From the NCBI GenBank assembly GCA_036429605.1, contig CM071591.1, forward strand, positions 2,728,001 to 2,792,000: a DNA stretch of 64,000 nucleotides, in the 5' to 3' direction. The position numbers and the translations under genes are program-made. Below are positions 11,553 through 24,790 of the stretch, in pieces. Source of the stretch: Cladobotryum mycophilum. Its lineage: Eukaryota; Ascomycota; Sordariomycetes; Hypocreales; Hypocreaceae. The notes below the pieces were generated by a model. It searched no databases and was not told the DNA's origin. It saw only the letters and a program-made list of their open reading frames with translations. Every line of letters starts with the position of its first letter. Within the stretch, counting starts at the first letter, position 1.

Positions 11553-14500
11553 TTACATAGAGGTTCCCCTCTTGAGAAGAAAGCTCTCATCTCCTTCGCC
11601 TTCTTCGCCTGTCGAATAGTCGGCATCTTTCCCCTTCCCCTTAGTATCTTCCGTCATCACTAGACCTACTTTGCCTTCCTTCATGCTTCGTCGGCTTACA
11701 GGCCTCTTATTCGTATTCCTCTTTGGGGTCGCGGTCCCCCTGCGATGCTTAAATCGTTCTCTAGCTAGTTCAAGCGAGGAACTAACTTTAAGCTCCTCAG
11801 CAGATGAGTTCCGTCTTGTCGTGGGTACCGTCGAGCTATTCTTTAGATCTCGCATCTCTTTGATGACATCTGCAAAGCTCTCCTCGAGCGTCTTCATTCT
11901 GGCTAGAACCAATCTCCCCATCCTATCTCGATCCGCTGGATCAACTCCGGCGCCCTGCAGTCGATTATTCTTCATCATTGCCATAGCCATTTGTGTCTGG
12001 AAGCTGCCCGCCAGACCGGCGTTGATGTCCCCTCCGAAAGGCATGCTGTTGGTATTATCAGACAGAATGCTCAAATCAGCCGAGGACAGCCTTCTCGCGA
12101 CTCTTTCACGATTCCTAGGCTCAATACTGAGCAATGCAGTTCTACTAACGCCTCCCACACCTGGGAGCCCTTGTGGTGGTGGTGGAGCAATCGGCCGAGG
12201 CTTGGCGTTTGGTGCGTGCGTATAAATGCTTCTGCGTCCCCCTGAGCCGACGTCTCCCCGCCTGCCATACCACCCGTAATGTTAATGCGCTTAGTCTGGA
12301 CAAACGATTTCGGAGGTGAGCCTGAGGGAGAACTGTCGGGTTGCTCCGGGTTGTAGAGGATGGTGTTGGTAGACATCGTTCGGTTATGCAAACTACGTCT
12401 GCCAGTAGGTGGGCGCGTCGGAGACATTACCATCTTCCCTGACGAGCTATGCGATGAGGCAAGTTTCATGGATCTTCCTCCCATAGGAGTCGTAAAGTAG
12501 TCTTCAGCATCACTGACGCTTGCGTTTCCCTCCGGTCGACGACGCCCCGTATTCGACACGACTTCCTCTTCTTCCTCGTCATTGGTGACCAGCTCATCGT
12601 CTCCATCAGCATCCGTCTGATCCTTGTATTCTGGCATCCCAGGGTGTAATCTTGACCCCATCCCATGAGGAGACACAAACGAGGCGCCGATATTCGATAC
12701 GCGATCAGCCGGATCGCTAGCGATTGATCTCATGTCAGAGATATTTCTTGAGTGTGCTCGCCTGTCCCAGCCCATGCTCATCCGCCTCTGCCAATCCGGC
12801 GCAGCCCGACTATCCAGTGTTGGCCAGTTCCCAGGAACCCCGTCGTCGTGTCGATCCATCCAATTTCGAATGGCTGTTTGTGTCTTGCGTCTCTCATGTC
12901 TTCTTTGAGTACGCAATATGGCAGTATCAGGCAACCGCAGAAACAATTCCTCCAAAGCTCGATCCTTGTGATACCCAGTAACAGACTCTTCCCTAAGGCG
13001 CATGTTCGGGCTGAACATGGCCGTCCTGCCGGTCACGTCGGCAAAGGAAATTACGCGGCTTCGACCTCTACCATGGTTCTCCACCAGATCTGTAGGTTCA
13101 TACATGGAAGGGGCCAGCCAAAACTTCTCATACAAATAAATGCAAAACAAAATAGGACAATGCGTAATCTTGATAATAGTTCTGTTGAGCCAAACGAATT
13201 GCTTCAACGGCATGCAGTAACGCAGGGGCATAAGCAGCCAAGCAAAAATGTTGCTGGGAGCAACATATGAAAACAATGCATCATTCTTAACCATGGATAT
13301 AGTGTTAATGGCAAACAAAAACCTGTGGAGATTAGCAGTCAATCGCCCCGGATGTACAGTGTCAACTTACTGATGCTCTTCATTGGCATTGGACGCAATA
13401 GCCATAAAGGAGTTGGTTAAAACAGTAATTAGGATCGTACTTGGACGCCACATTAGTCCAAGAAGAATCAACCCCCAACGAGGGAATACTTACACCACCA
13501 AGAAGTGACAAATAATAAGGAATAAACCCATTAATAATCTTGCCAACCAGTTATACGAAGGCCACCTAAAGATTTTGTTAGTTCAAGTTCATGTGTAATC
13601 GTCTAGATGAACTTACAACTCCCATGCAGCAGGCGTAAAACCCATAAGGATCTGGAAGATCCTATAAGCTATATCACTTCCACCACTAGACGATTGCGAG
13701 GACGTAAAAAAGACGAAAAATCCACTGCAAACAATGAGAATAAGGACAAAAACAGCCGCCAAATCGGCAGCCATGAGCCGAAAAGCAATCAGCATCTGGG
13801 AAAAGTATTGATAGTGATCCAGCACACTAAAAATGCGTGGCAGCAGCAAAATGGCGTTGGCTGCCAACACATCATAAGCCATGGCGTTCCAGTGATGAGG
13901 ATCGGCCAAGAATACACCGTAAATTCGCATGCAGTAATATGCAATGAGTAGCACGAGGATACCCAGGTCAAAGATGTTCCAGAAACTCATAATGTACAGG
14001 GCAAATCCCTGTTCATTGAAACCAACCAGTTCATCAAGCATAAAACCAGCGCTCCAGAACCAGAAAACCAGTTCGAGTCCTGTAATCTGCACAGATCTCC
14101 TGGCAAGGACAGACAGAAAGAGGCCAATCAACACAGCGAGCGAAAGTGTTGACAGGAAAGATCTATAGCGAGGTACTCTGAGACGAGATAATTTTAACAG
14201 GGATGCCTGTCGCGGATCGTACAGCATTACAGCTCTCCTGCCTGGTGGCACAAAATGGCCCTGCTTAGGGGGAGTGATCCGAGAAGGGGAGTTCTATCAT
14301 CCACCTTGGGGTAGCCATTGCTATACTCAAACGGACTGGATGGGATCTCGCGATGCAAGCTATCCGCAGAAGAATAAAAAGTAATGGCACCGTTCCAAAT
14401 AGCCTCGAGCTGTTGCACCACGACGGGGTGGGCAAGGAAGTGCTTGGCTGAGGCTCGGATGGCAACCTCGAGTGTGGATGTTCGCGAAGCTACCGACATG

Positions 14501-15336
14501 GTATTTTTGGATCTACTGCCGACACTACCCGACGTCGGCGGAGGCTGAACTCCTGGCATACCTTGAAGGGGGTAAAAGTCGTACGCCAAGGCATCGATAA
14601 GCTCCCGAGTAGAATACTCCTTGAGCATCTTGAGCGCCAGCAATTCACAGACCTTGGCCCTTGTATTGCTCGTGCCAGCATTAGCCGCATAACGTTGACC
14701 TTCCTTTGCAAACTGAAGACAGTTCGCCATGAGGGCATATAATGTCGCTCGAGAGAAGTGCTGGGCCCGAATTTGTTGTTGCATGGGCTTCACGAGGAAT
14801 TGTGATACTTGGGGTGATCGAAGCTGGTCCCAACTAAGTGTTGTTTCGGTCCTCGTACTGACAATTATTCGAATCGCATGGGTCATGCTATACACAGGGA
14901 GGGTATCTATCAACAATGGCGATTAGAGATTGACACATTTTACAAGAAGGGATCCTCAGATCATACCAAGATGTGTGGAGGAAAACAGAGGAAGGACTGG
15001 TAGCGGGGGTCTGCTCTTAGAACGCTCGCCGTGGTCATCGTGGTCGTCTTCTTCATCTTCTTCTTCTTCTTCGTCCTCTTCTCCAGCCGCATGATCGGCA
15101 TCGCCATTATTGCCAAAGCGACCCAGGCTACTCTGGCGAAATGTCTCCTCTCGTTCTTCCTCTTCTTCTTCTTCATCCTCGTCATCATCGGCCTCTGTAA
15201 AATCAGCAGTGGCATGCATTCGACCGCCGGCAAAGTGTCGAACATGCGGGGCGGCGGCAGACGGCGAGATGCTGCCGTCTTGGACGGAGACGCGACGGGA
15301 ACCCGGCCGGGGGCGACGCAGCAGCGAGAAGGACAT
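11553..15336 (-). CDS. TRP-type vacuolar cation channel (Yvc1-like), two frameshifts
   Basis: This is a fungal TRP-like Ca2+/cation channel, probably of the vacuolar membrane. Exons are 15336-14967, 14906-13617, 13565-13494, 13439-13371 and 13322-11553; introns of 48-60 nt have GTAAGT or GTATGA donors. The N-terminus is acidic (Glu/Asp run about residues 50-100), then cytosolic helices (LPVYSMTHAIRI, LKMLKEYSTRELIDALAYDF). Membrane segments include SFLSTLSLAVLIGLFLSVLA, LVFWFWSAGFMLDEL, FWNIFDLGILVLLIAYY and AAVFVLILIVCSGFFVFF. The pore-side block is ILMGFTPAAWEL, and the last segment leads into LTNSFMAIASNANEEHQ. A long Ser-rich tail follows. Frames break at the C5 runs 14268-14272 and 12238-12242; one added base at each gives a 1190-aa protein. 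A 44-nt intron is a weak alternative at the first site. Confidence 0.85.
12238..12242 (-). other. frameshift site 2 in Yvc1-like gene
   Basis: Upstream frame reads NITGGMAGGETSAQG; downstream frame reads GRRSIYTHAPNAKPRPI. One extra base in the 5-base run joins them. Confidence 0.75.
14268..14272 (-). other. frameshift site 1 in Yvc1-like gene
   Basis: Upstream frame reads RTPLLGSLP; downstream frame reads KQGHFVPPGRRAVMLYDP. One extra base in this 5-base run joins them. Confidence 0.75.
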
Positions 15337-15434
15337 TATCGAACCGTGCCCTGTATTATCCTGGGATTTGCTGCTCTTGACGGCCGTTTTCGTTTCAGGG
15401 CGTGTCAGAACGCCATGGGCGAAGCTGCGAAACA

Positions 15435-15532
15435 GCGATAATCGCTCTCTTTTCCACCGTTTCAGAGAGAGATGAGGTGAGTGGAGAGAGGGAAAAAGAG
15501 GATTCCACTTTGGTTTGGTGTCTATTATCGAT
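15435..15532. promoter_or_regulatory. GCGATAATCGC and ATTATCGAT elements before the channel gene
   Basis: The palindromic GCGATAATCGC lies about 100 bp, and ATTATCGAT about 190 bp, before the channel ATG. They resemble elements before TAP42 and BMS1. The role is inferred. Confidence 0.3.
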
Positions 15533-18500
15533 GGTGGGCGATATGAAGGGAGCGAGCGACGATGGCAATCTGAGAGCGCAACCCACAGCGGAGCGAAACC
15601 ACCAAAAAAGACAAGGGTAGCCCCCAACTATGAAGCGGCTGTACACACAAAGGCAGCTAGGGGGTTCAGGGTCAGCACTGAGAACAGACTGAGAACAGAC
15701 GCACCGTTACACAGGATGCAACATTAAACAAGGGAATGAATGATGAGGGAGCAACAGCAGTAGCGGTTCGTGGGGGAAGTGCGTTGACTGCATATCGGAA
15801 AATAATATCATATGGTATGGGGATGTATGGAGGGAGGGAGGGAGGGGGGTTAGGTTTGTCTCCCTTCCTCGTGGCTGTGTATGTATGGGGGGTGTGTGCC
15901 TCTGTGCGTTATTATCCTGACGTTTTTTGTCGATGCATCCCTCGCATTGTTTGTTTGGGAAGTTTGGGGGAGAGAAGAGATGACTTTTTATGCCAGTAAT
16001 TATCCCTTGATGAAGATGAAGGCTGATCTTGGACAAGAGAGGGAGTGGCGATGCGCTCAATCAACTAGTTACCTACTACTACTTACTACCTAGTACCTAG
16101 GTAGTAGTCAACTAAATCCTTTGTTCCATCATGTTGAGTAACCACTTTTTCATGTCCATCATTTTTTTGTTTTTATTTTTTTTAATTTATTTTTTATTGT
16201 GGTCTCGCCAAAAATGTACGGATATGCACACACTTTACGACGTCGCAGCATCTCAACAAAGACCCTGTATCACCAACCACCCATGACCATGACGTTGACT
16301 ACCACAAAGGCCTCCATCCGTGAGACGTCTTATCGGACCCTCCGTACTTGGTAGTATACCTACCCAAGTATGCACATAACGATGCGCAAGTGTGCATTCA
16401 TTTGCAAGGGGATGGGGCGCGCACGACGCATCACCGCCCAGCTTACCCCGACGTGCATGACAAGCGCATGTTGATGGACGCATGACACCACAAGTGTCGA
16501 TCCAGGAAACGTCAAAGTGGGCTGCCACATGCCTGAGCAATGCCACCGATTGGATCGTTTCTCGCGCAGCTCGCCAGGCCGTCTTGGCCGCTACCCATCA
16601 GTAGCCTTGGACGGCGTTGCGACACTGAAGCACGGGAGCAACGCTGGGGCCTCAATCAAGCCCATTGATCACTGACCTGGGCCCAATGGATGGTTCCGGG
16701 GATGATGATGATACGATGATAACAACGGTCCGGCTCATCCTGCTTCGTTTTCCTATTTGTGGGTGGGTGTTGTGATCGAGCCGTCCAGGTACGCATCGGT
16801 GCCGTTCAAGGTAGGTCGAAGACGAAAAAAGAGGACAAGTAACGGTTTGTTTGTACACCACGGTGGAGCTTTGCCTATGGCCTGTTATCAACCAACGCTG
16901 CAGGTTTGATTGCCTTGTCTCATCAACTTATGAGATACCAAAATACTTGTATGACGACAAAAAAACAACTTAAAAAGGCAAGGCTGTGCGGCAAAAGGGC
17001 ATTATCGCATTATCGATGACACTATCAACTCAGCATCAGAAAAACAGACGGAACACACAAAAACGTCGATCTACTTTGCACCAAACAATGCCGACCTCAT
17101 GTGTTCCATATTTCCTGACACCAACTTGTCAGTTTCCGTCACACTCCCAAGTGTGGACAAAAGGTGTGGACCGGCTTGTGTCGCAATTGGTCAGGACTCT
17201 GGTTACATCACAGCATTACCCTGTATCCCTATCCCTGTCATCCGAATTTCCTGATGCTTAGTATTGACTTTATCGGTTGAAGAACAGCGGTGTGATGCAC
17301 GTGTGACAAGATTACAATTTACCAACGCCTCTAGAATCATGTTTTGCGCCCTTTCTCGTCCAGCCAATGTCTATATAAAACTCCCTCATATAGTGTCACA
17401 GCGCAAAACAGATTTGATATAATACTTGCAATATGGTATTCTACATCTTTCGACCCCAATGGCTGTGCAACACATCTGGAAGAATTCAACTATCATTGTG
17501 CTACCTACTCTCTACTCTTGACCGCTATGGACCAAGTTGCCTGACCATGGTTGGGCTTGATGATGATGGCCCATTCTGCAAGACCGCGGCAGCTGCGTCT
17601 ATATATGGATGAGTTCCTGCATCAGAGACCCTCTTCAAATTGCAACGCGGCCTTTGTTTGCTGGAGCCATCGCATGCTTACACCCGCAAGCCACTTGGGC
17701 CGGACTTGAGTGCCACTTCTCTATAGGGCCGTGGCTTTGATGTCAGGTGCAGCATTGTCCCGGAGTAACAACTGACCATTGCCGTGAAAGTATCCGGAAC
17801 TTGCAAAGGCACTTGACCTATGGAGCAGCATATGGTGTGATTTTGCACGAAGATGGTTTGAGAATGAACATGGAAGTCTGCATGTAGACGAATCTTGCAG
17901 AATGCAAGCTTGGTTCTTGAAGGCCAAGTTGGCGCTTTAGGGTAGATGTATTTTTACTAACATGAGGGATAAAGTACAAACGAGGGGAATAAATACCGGA
18001 ACATTGGATATGGAGACCGACTTGGACAGAAAAGTGCTATATTTGGGCTTTATTGTTTCCTTTATTGCCCTCGTTCCTCTTGGTTCCTGTTCTGATGTTT
18101 CCCCGCTTGCATATAGCACATCCCTAGATAAGGATATACGTGGGCAAGACACCTTGGTATTATTGGTATTGATGTCAAGATCCACAAGCGAGAAGTTCTA
18201 TTGCAATAGAAGGAACATGAGAAAAAAAGAAGAAAAAGCATCGAAATAGGAATCTCTGGATGTCTTCTTTCATCGCTAGAGCAGCCAAAAGTCCTCTTAT
18301 CGCCAATCATGCATATGTTGTAATAAGCGCTTGTGCTCATAACTTTATCCTCTCTAATACCAGGGTTCCAAGTTGTTCATTGCAGCTGTGGCTGGAGCTC
18401 CCTATCTTCCAGCTCGCGCCACAGGAGGTGGCATGGATCCACCCTTGCATCCCTCCCGTGTGGGGCAGATCTCCTTTATCCTTGTTATGTTTTTCTCCAG

Positions 18501-19170
18501 AACCTGGAGTTGGCAGCATTAGTAAATCAAGTAATTAAAAGTGCAACACATAGTCTACCAATTAAGGTTGGCAGCGATATACTAATCGATTAGCCCTTTG
18601 CAAGGCTATACGTTCTAGCGGTGAAGAAGCTTAGGAGAGGTCGTGAGAATAATAATAATAAGGAGATGGAGGACTGGCTTGACAGCAGCCAACTGATGTG
18701 TGCAAGTGCAGACCAGACGCCGCTGAAGCAAGAAAACAAACCTCCAAGGTTCCATCACCTAATATCTCCTCCTCCTCCTTTGCCGCCAGTAAAGGGACTC
18801 TATCCGCAACGGTGCGGACGGGAGAGAACCAAGCATGCAGGACACTAAACCCACTGTTGCCACCACTGCCAGGCACTCTCCAGTTAGTGCTCTGAAATTG
18901 CTCCGCTGGGGCTGTCATAGCGCCCAAGCAACACCTAAACCGCCTAACATTCGGGGCTGTGGGCTGGGAGTCACTGAAACGGGACAGGACCCTCGACTTC
19001 CAACGTCTGGTCCTCTGGAATTCTTTGGCTCGTCCGTTGTACTTTGTAAAAACAAGAAAACTTTCCTACGTTCTTCATATACAAACGACTCTGCATCCCG
19101 TACATATTCTTGTGTTTTCTCATTCCAATTTATCGATGCATTTGGCGTTATAACCCATTCCTCAGAATCT

Positions 19171-19208
19171 CTCTTCTTCTTCTTCTTCTTCTTCTTCTTT
19201 TTCTTCTT
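19171..19208 (+). repeat. (CTT)n microsatellite
   Basis: Nearly perfect CTT units with one T-run interruption near the end, about 500 bp before the TBC gene. Confidence 0.9.
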
Positions 19209-19700
19209 GTTCAATGCATCGTTGTGTACGGAGTACAAGCTCCCTGTCCCTGCCATTGGCTGTCCCTTACGACCAGGCCGACGACCCTCGCTCGTTAGCA
19301 TTTCACCCTGAATTTTTTGTTTTTTTGAGACTCGAAATCCAAAAACTCGTAGCGACCCCAGCAACGCACCCATTCTCTGTCTCAGCCTTTTCGGGAGCCC
19401 CTCGATGAAACAACAAAGGCATATCGTCTCTCCCAGTCTGGACAGTTCCTTCCGACACGGTTCTCTGCATTGACAGGCATTGAAGGATATTCAAGGTCAT
19501 CTCTCCCTCCCTCCCTGACATTCAAGATTGGACGAGGAAAGTGGGATCCAATCTTAGAAGACCAATCCCATCCAGACCCGGCCTCGAACCCGAACCAACA
19601 AACTCGAGATAATAATAATTCGTTCACCGCTCGCATTGATTGCCCATCACGAATTCCCACACCCACCACTCGATTTGTTTGACGGCCTTGCAGAACTGCA

Positions 19701-22700
19701 ATGGACCCTGGCGAGAAGCAAAGCGCCCATGAACCAACGACTCCTATAGTGGCCGCCGAGCCCGATTCAATAACGGTTGACGAGACGGAGGCTGAAACGC
19801 CCAAGATGACCCGCGACTCCATGGTGACGGTAAGGCTTTCTGAGCCACCTGCCCTGACGCTAGATACCGAGGCTGCCTGCGAAGGCCAATCCGTCGACCC
19901 GGCTGCATCGTCATCGTCATCCGATGATAGTGCAGCTGATGACGGCTCGAATCCACGACATTCCCACGCCTCCGAGGCGACTCTGTCCACCGGTCGTAAC
20001 CGGAGCCTCCACGACGAACTCGGAGAGTGCGGTATCAACGACAGCGATAGCGACTGCTCGGATCAAGAGGAGGTCAACTGGGAGGAATTGGAAAAAACAG
20101 AGGACGAGCAGACAAAGGACGAAGAGACGGATAATGTATGCGAGTTGCAGTCTCTCAGCTCAAAACCTCCTATTGACCGTCCACAGTCAACGGCGCTTTT
20201 GCTGGCTCGCTTGGAACAGGAGAATGCGAAACTAGCAACGAACCCCAAGAGCGTCAAAGTCCAGCCCGTTGAAAAGGTTCTCGCCAGCAAGCCTCGGCCG
20301 CCGTCAATGGCCCAGCTTCGGCAGATGGTTAGTGGACCGACGCCGCCGGCATTGCGGTATTCCATGCTGCCACCGCCTCCCATGACGGATCTTGAGTTCT
20401 GGGCGGCTCTCGTCAAGGACTACCAACAGACAGCTGCCAGACTGCCGACGTTGTTGTCCAACAAGATTCGCAAGGGAATCCCTCCGCCGCTAAGGGGCGT
20501 TGTTTGGCAGAGCATGTCAAGTGCTCGCGATGCTGCCCTGGCTGAGCAATTCGACCGCTACTGCGGAGAGTCGAGTCCGTATGAACTCATTATTGGCAAG
20601 GATCTTGGCAGAAGTTTCCCCGGCGTCGATATGTTTCGTGATCCCGAAGGAGATGGTCAGCGCATGCTTGGTCGCGTGCTCAAGGCGTTTAGTCTCCACG
20701 ATACCAAAATTGGCTATTGTCAAGGCCTTGCGTTTCTTGTTGGTCCATTGTTAATGCACATGCCAGATAAACAGGCATTCTGCGTTCTAGTTCGGTAAGA
20801 TTCTCTGATAACGATGTAAACCCCGACATATCATATTGACAATGCTACTAGTCTCATGGAGCACTATGATCTACGATCCTGCTTTCTCCCAGACCTATCA
20901 GGGCTCCACGTTCGAATGTACCAGTTCCGGGAACTACTGCGGCTCAACCTGCCTTCGCTGTGGGCTCATATGGAGGAATTACAGGTGGAATTTGCCTATG
21001 TTTCCCAGTGGTTTCTTAGTTTCTTCGCAGTGACATGCCCATTGCCGATGCTTTTCCGCATTTACGATGTCATCTTTGCCGAGGGCGCATCTGAAACCCT
21101 TATGCGAGTTGCGTTGTCTCTTATGCGAAAGAACGAGGCCCGATTATTATCGTGTACGGAACTTGAAGATGTGATGCAGCTTCTACTCTCCCGAGGTGTA
21201 TGGGATTGTTACCACTACAACGCTGACGAGTTCGTGCATGACTTTGTCAGCCTAACAAGTGCTGTCACAAGGGAGAAGCTTTCTCAGCTGGAACTAGGCT
21301 ATCGAGAATCTCTGGTAGCAACCGCCAATGCGGCTCGCACGTCTGATATTACCACTGCGGCCACCCGCTTTCTTGGTCGTATCTGGGCGCCGTCCTCGAA
21401 CACGTCTCCAAAGAGTGCGACCCTGACGCCAGGTCGGCCATTGAGCATGTTGCGCCGGAGTGCGTCCAAGCAGAGTCTTGCCTCTACGCTCAACTCAATA
21501 GAGGCGAGCTCTGTGAGCGTGATGAGTTCGTCCTCAACGGATGCTACGACCGTGTCTCGGGATTCTTCCAACACTGAAGATGAAACGTCAAGCCGGGAAT
21601 CAACTCCCGTTGGCCCCAAGACGAGTGGCGTCATAAAAAACGCAGATGACAAGTATTTGCATAGCCAGATTGAGGACCTCCTTACCGCACTGAGTGAATT
21701 ACAGCGAAATCATGCTTTGTTGACGAATGATTTGCAGCGTGAACGAGAGGAGCGGGACGAGGATCGGAAGGCAGTTCGATCTCTTTTGGATGGTCTTAGA
21801 AAGAAAGCATCTGCTAGTGATCACATTGAGAGCAAGGCTGAATCCAGTACCGAGAAGATACAGCCCGAGACCTCTACAGACGAAAAGTCCGAAGATGGTC
21901 GCGGAACATCAATGTTGGATGTGCCTGAGAGACCGGTGGATGGCGCCTCGGGAGAAGCCCCCTGCTCCTTCAACACAAGATCTTTCAGAGTTGCTCAACC
22001 GAGTCGAACGAAGATTTGGAGGACAAGCCGAGAAACGCCGCCCCTCCATATCACAATCGAAGCCGCAACTGCGAGCCGAGCTTGCGCAAGCCAAGAACCA
22101 ACTAGCTAGCGCCATGTCCCAAAACCAGGACTTCAATCGACGGATACATGACTTGGATCAAGAAATGACGACACTGAGAGAGCAGCTCCGGGAGAGTCAT
22201 GGTCACGTTAGGACGCTCCACCAGGACAAGCAACGACTGGAGAAGCAGATATACAGTTTACGGGCCAGGCCATCTTCTATCGAACCTGCTGGAGCTCGCG
22301 AGGCGGAAGTAGAAAGGGGCAATAAAGGAAATTCTGGCGGTCTGAGAGAATTCAAACTTGGACGTACCAAATCAGGATCTTCCCAAGGTGGTGGTGGTAG
22401 TGGCGGGGGAGGAGGAGGCGGCGGCGGAGGCGGCGGTGGTGGCTTCAAAGAGCGAAAGTCGTCACTGCCACAGAACAATCATGATACGCTTGCTCCACCG
22501 ACGCCGATTGACGACGAGCCTCCAACCAGCGACCACGATGCTCTGCTCTTGGAGCTGGTTCAGGCAAAGACAGCGGAAGCCATTGCCAAACAGGAAGCAG
22601 AAGAGGTAAAACAGAAGCTTGAGGCTCTCCGCAAGGCGTGTGGCCTGGCTCCCGGGGATTCACCCAGCGCTTCCATGACGGGAGGAGTAGTCGCTGCTGG

Positions 22701-22827
22701 AGCAATGGGGGTGTTTGGCCGGCTTACTGGAGCAGGGCCCACCAGCGACCACAATGCGAAGACTTCAGTGCCGGCAGCAGGGTCGAGCTCACCCGGAGGT
22801 GGAAGCTTCTGGGGTTGGCGAAGATGA
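19701..22827 (+). CDS. TBC-domain Rab GTPase-activating protein (Gyp5-like), one frameshift
   Basis: This protein should stimulate GTP hydrolysis by Rab GTPases in secretory or endocytic traffic. After an acidic, disordered N-terminus, the TBC domain starts at about residue 256 (KIRKGIPPPLRGVVWQ). It has both catalytic fingers: the Arg motif IGKDLGRSFPG and the Gln motif IGYCQGLAF. It ends after ELEDVMQLLLSRGVWDCYHY. The C-terminal part is coiled coil (ELAQAKNQLASAMSQNQDF, REQLRESHGHVRTLHQDK), with a poly-Gly stretch between coils, the layout of Gyp5/Evi5-type GAPs. A 57-nt intron (20795-20851) splits an Arg codon. Frames switch near 21958-21962: removing one C from the C5 run restores SGEAPAPSTQDLSELL and a 1022-aa protein. 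This is the only break in the window needing a base removed. Confidence 0.9.
21958..21962 (+). other. frameshift site in TBC gene
   Basis: The upstream frame ends in VDGASGEAP; the downstream frame starts APSTQDLSELLNRVE. The mod-3 positions show that the sequence has one base too many here (or two too few). Confidence 0.75.
22386..22443 (+). repeat. GGN repeat encoding poly-Gly in the TBC protein
   Basis: Mixed GGT/GGC/GGA codons encode about 18 Gly and one Ser between the two coiled-coil parts. Confidence 0.9.
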
Positions 22828-24049
22828 AATTGAGACTGAATGCGAATGCGAATGCGAATGGAGTAATGTGATATTGGACTACTATAATGGGCAGTTTGCT
22901 GTTGATGGAGGATTTGTTCTCACGGCGTCTTGTACATGCAATATCTGTGGATGTGGCCAACTGCTAGGGAACCACAGGCGGCCACCGAGAGGGAAGAAAA
23001 GGCATTTGCTTGGGGCAAACATAAAAGGGCATGATTTGCCTGCTGGGGAGTTGGCACTTTAGACGGTGTTGTCAGTGTTTGGGGCATTTCATCTATGCAT
23101 TATCAGGGTTAGAAATTTGGGGGGCTTGATTGAGTTTTTAGCACGGAGTTTGAGGATACTATGGGCTACAAGACAATATGGAGCTGAGGGATACAGCTCG
23201 AATAGCATTATAAAGAAGATACAATAAACAAGTAATGACTTGTCGGAAATGCGGTGTCTAGTGTGATGTGCAGTTGATTGTGAGGTGTCACAACCATCTT
23301 TTGGTGCGGTGAGAGGGCAACAGTGCCATTATCATCATATCATGATACAAGTAGAAGTAAGCAGCAGCCGCCGCCGTTGTGCCAATTCTCACACAATTTC
23401 TCGATTAATACCTACCTACGGAGTACTCCGTCGTAGCAAAACTACCTAATGGATGGATGCATCGATTTCAAGTGCAAAAACTGGGCCTCGGCAGTTTTGA
23501 CCGATGGTGGAAATAGGGCACGTGCTTATTCATGGTCGGTTGTCACGCAGGTGATATTTTTCTCTCGTGCTCAAGCCCAGCTGAGTTGAAGTCTCGTGCC
23601 TCCTCTGTCTGTGACTTGACTTTTTGACTTACACCAGAAGCAGACGGAAGAGGCAGAGAAGAGGGCTTATACTTGACCAGATTTGGACGTTCTGTCCGCC
23701 TCACCCTTCACCGGGGCAAGGGCCGAAAAGACGGAACGACAAGCCAGTACGTGTCCACACACGAGGTATCACTTTTTTTTTGCCTCAAAATGTGTTCAAT
23801 TTAGAGTGCCATGAGTGGTCGAATGGAACGTTGGTCGACAACGCCGTGGCGTATTCGGTGGGTGCGTACGCGATGCATAATTAGTGGACAGATGGCAAGC
23901 CTTTGAATGCGGTAACATCGCCGAAAGGGAATGGAATGGAGCGGGATGGGAGTGGAGGGAGGGAGGGATGGTAGTGGTGGAAAGGAAGAATGACGAAGAA
24001 AAAGACAATCTGGCCTGAAGACGAGATGATGCTAGACCGAGAGCGACAA

Positions 24050-24068
24050 GAGAGAGAGAGAGAGAGAG
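24050..24068 (+). repeat. (GA)n microsatellite
   Basis: About nine GA units. Confidence 0.9.
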
Positions 24069-24682
24069 TAATAACAGAGAGGGACAGACAGTGGCAGACA
24101 GACAGGCAGAGAGAGAGGAATCTTTTGCGTCATTAAAGGTGGTGGTGGCGGCTTTGGGATGGATTTACATGCAGTCAGTGCCGTTATTGATAGCTGTCTG
24201 TTCCTTGGACCGAACCAAGTGCGATACAGATACAGACTATGGGCGTAATCTATGGCGTAATGAGGTGCTTGTGAAAGTACATACGTATGTGAATGATGAT
24301 GCTTTTTGATTACTGGGTAGTTGGTGGGATGGATATGCAGATTTCGGTATTTTATGATAACGATTCTATTATTATTAATTTTTCTTTTCTTTTTTTCTTT
24401 TTCGTTCTTTCTTATTTATTATTATTTTTTATTACAGCCTGTAAACTCATGACATCTCCATATTTTTTACCCCATTTAGAGCAACTGAACTAGGGAACCT
24501 GGAAAGGGAAAAGGCGAAGAAAGAGATAGAGAGAGAAGAAGGAAAAAAAACTTTCGTACGTGCATATACTCGGAGGTAACATGATAGGTAGTAATGAGAC
24601 TTTAGCTGCATGTCAAACGCACTAGCCACAGAGTACTACCCGTTCCCCTCCGTTGCAAGGAAAAAAAAAGCCCCACTAGAGC

Positions 24683-24790
24683 TGTAGCAGTTGCAGTGCT
24701 GCAGTGCTTCTGCATTTATAGTTGTCCAGTCACTGTCGGAGTACCTGCTACTAGGTAGTGCAGTTGCAGTTGCAGGCAGTGATGCAGTGC
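24683..24790 (+). repeat. TGCAG-rich imperfect repeat patch
   Basis: The words GCAGTTGCAG, GTGCTGCAGTGC and GATGCAGTGC recur in about 110 bp, partly forming inverted copies. Confidence 0.5.

Larger units (their letters stand above)
15337..19700. other. 4.4 kb gene-poor intergenic region
   Basis: I see no convincing gene. It begins with the promoter of the channel gene, which has GCGATAATCGC (15435-15445) and ATTATCGAT (15524-15532). It contains a G-rich tract near 15830-15850, a CCTAGGTA-type cluster (16064-16113), a T/A-rich tract (16155-16199), a (CTT)n microsatellite and the TBC promoter. Scattered ORFs of 60-100 codons have no coding-like features. Confidence 0.55.

Noticed and set aside
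14268..14311. A 44-nt intron in place of frameshift site 1 of the channel gene
   Set aside because: It would need a weak GTGGAT donor and is shorter than every other intron here; the frameshift reading keeps more plausible protein sequence. Not fully excluded.
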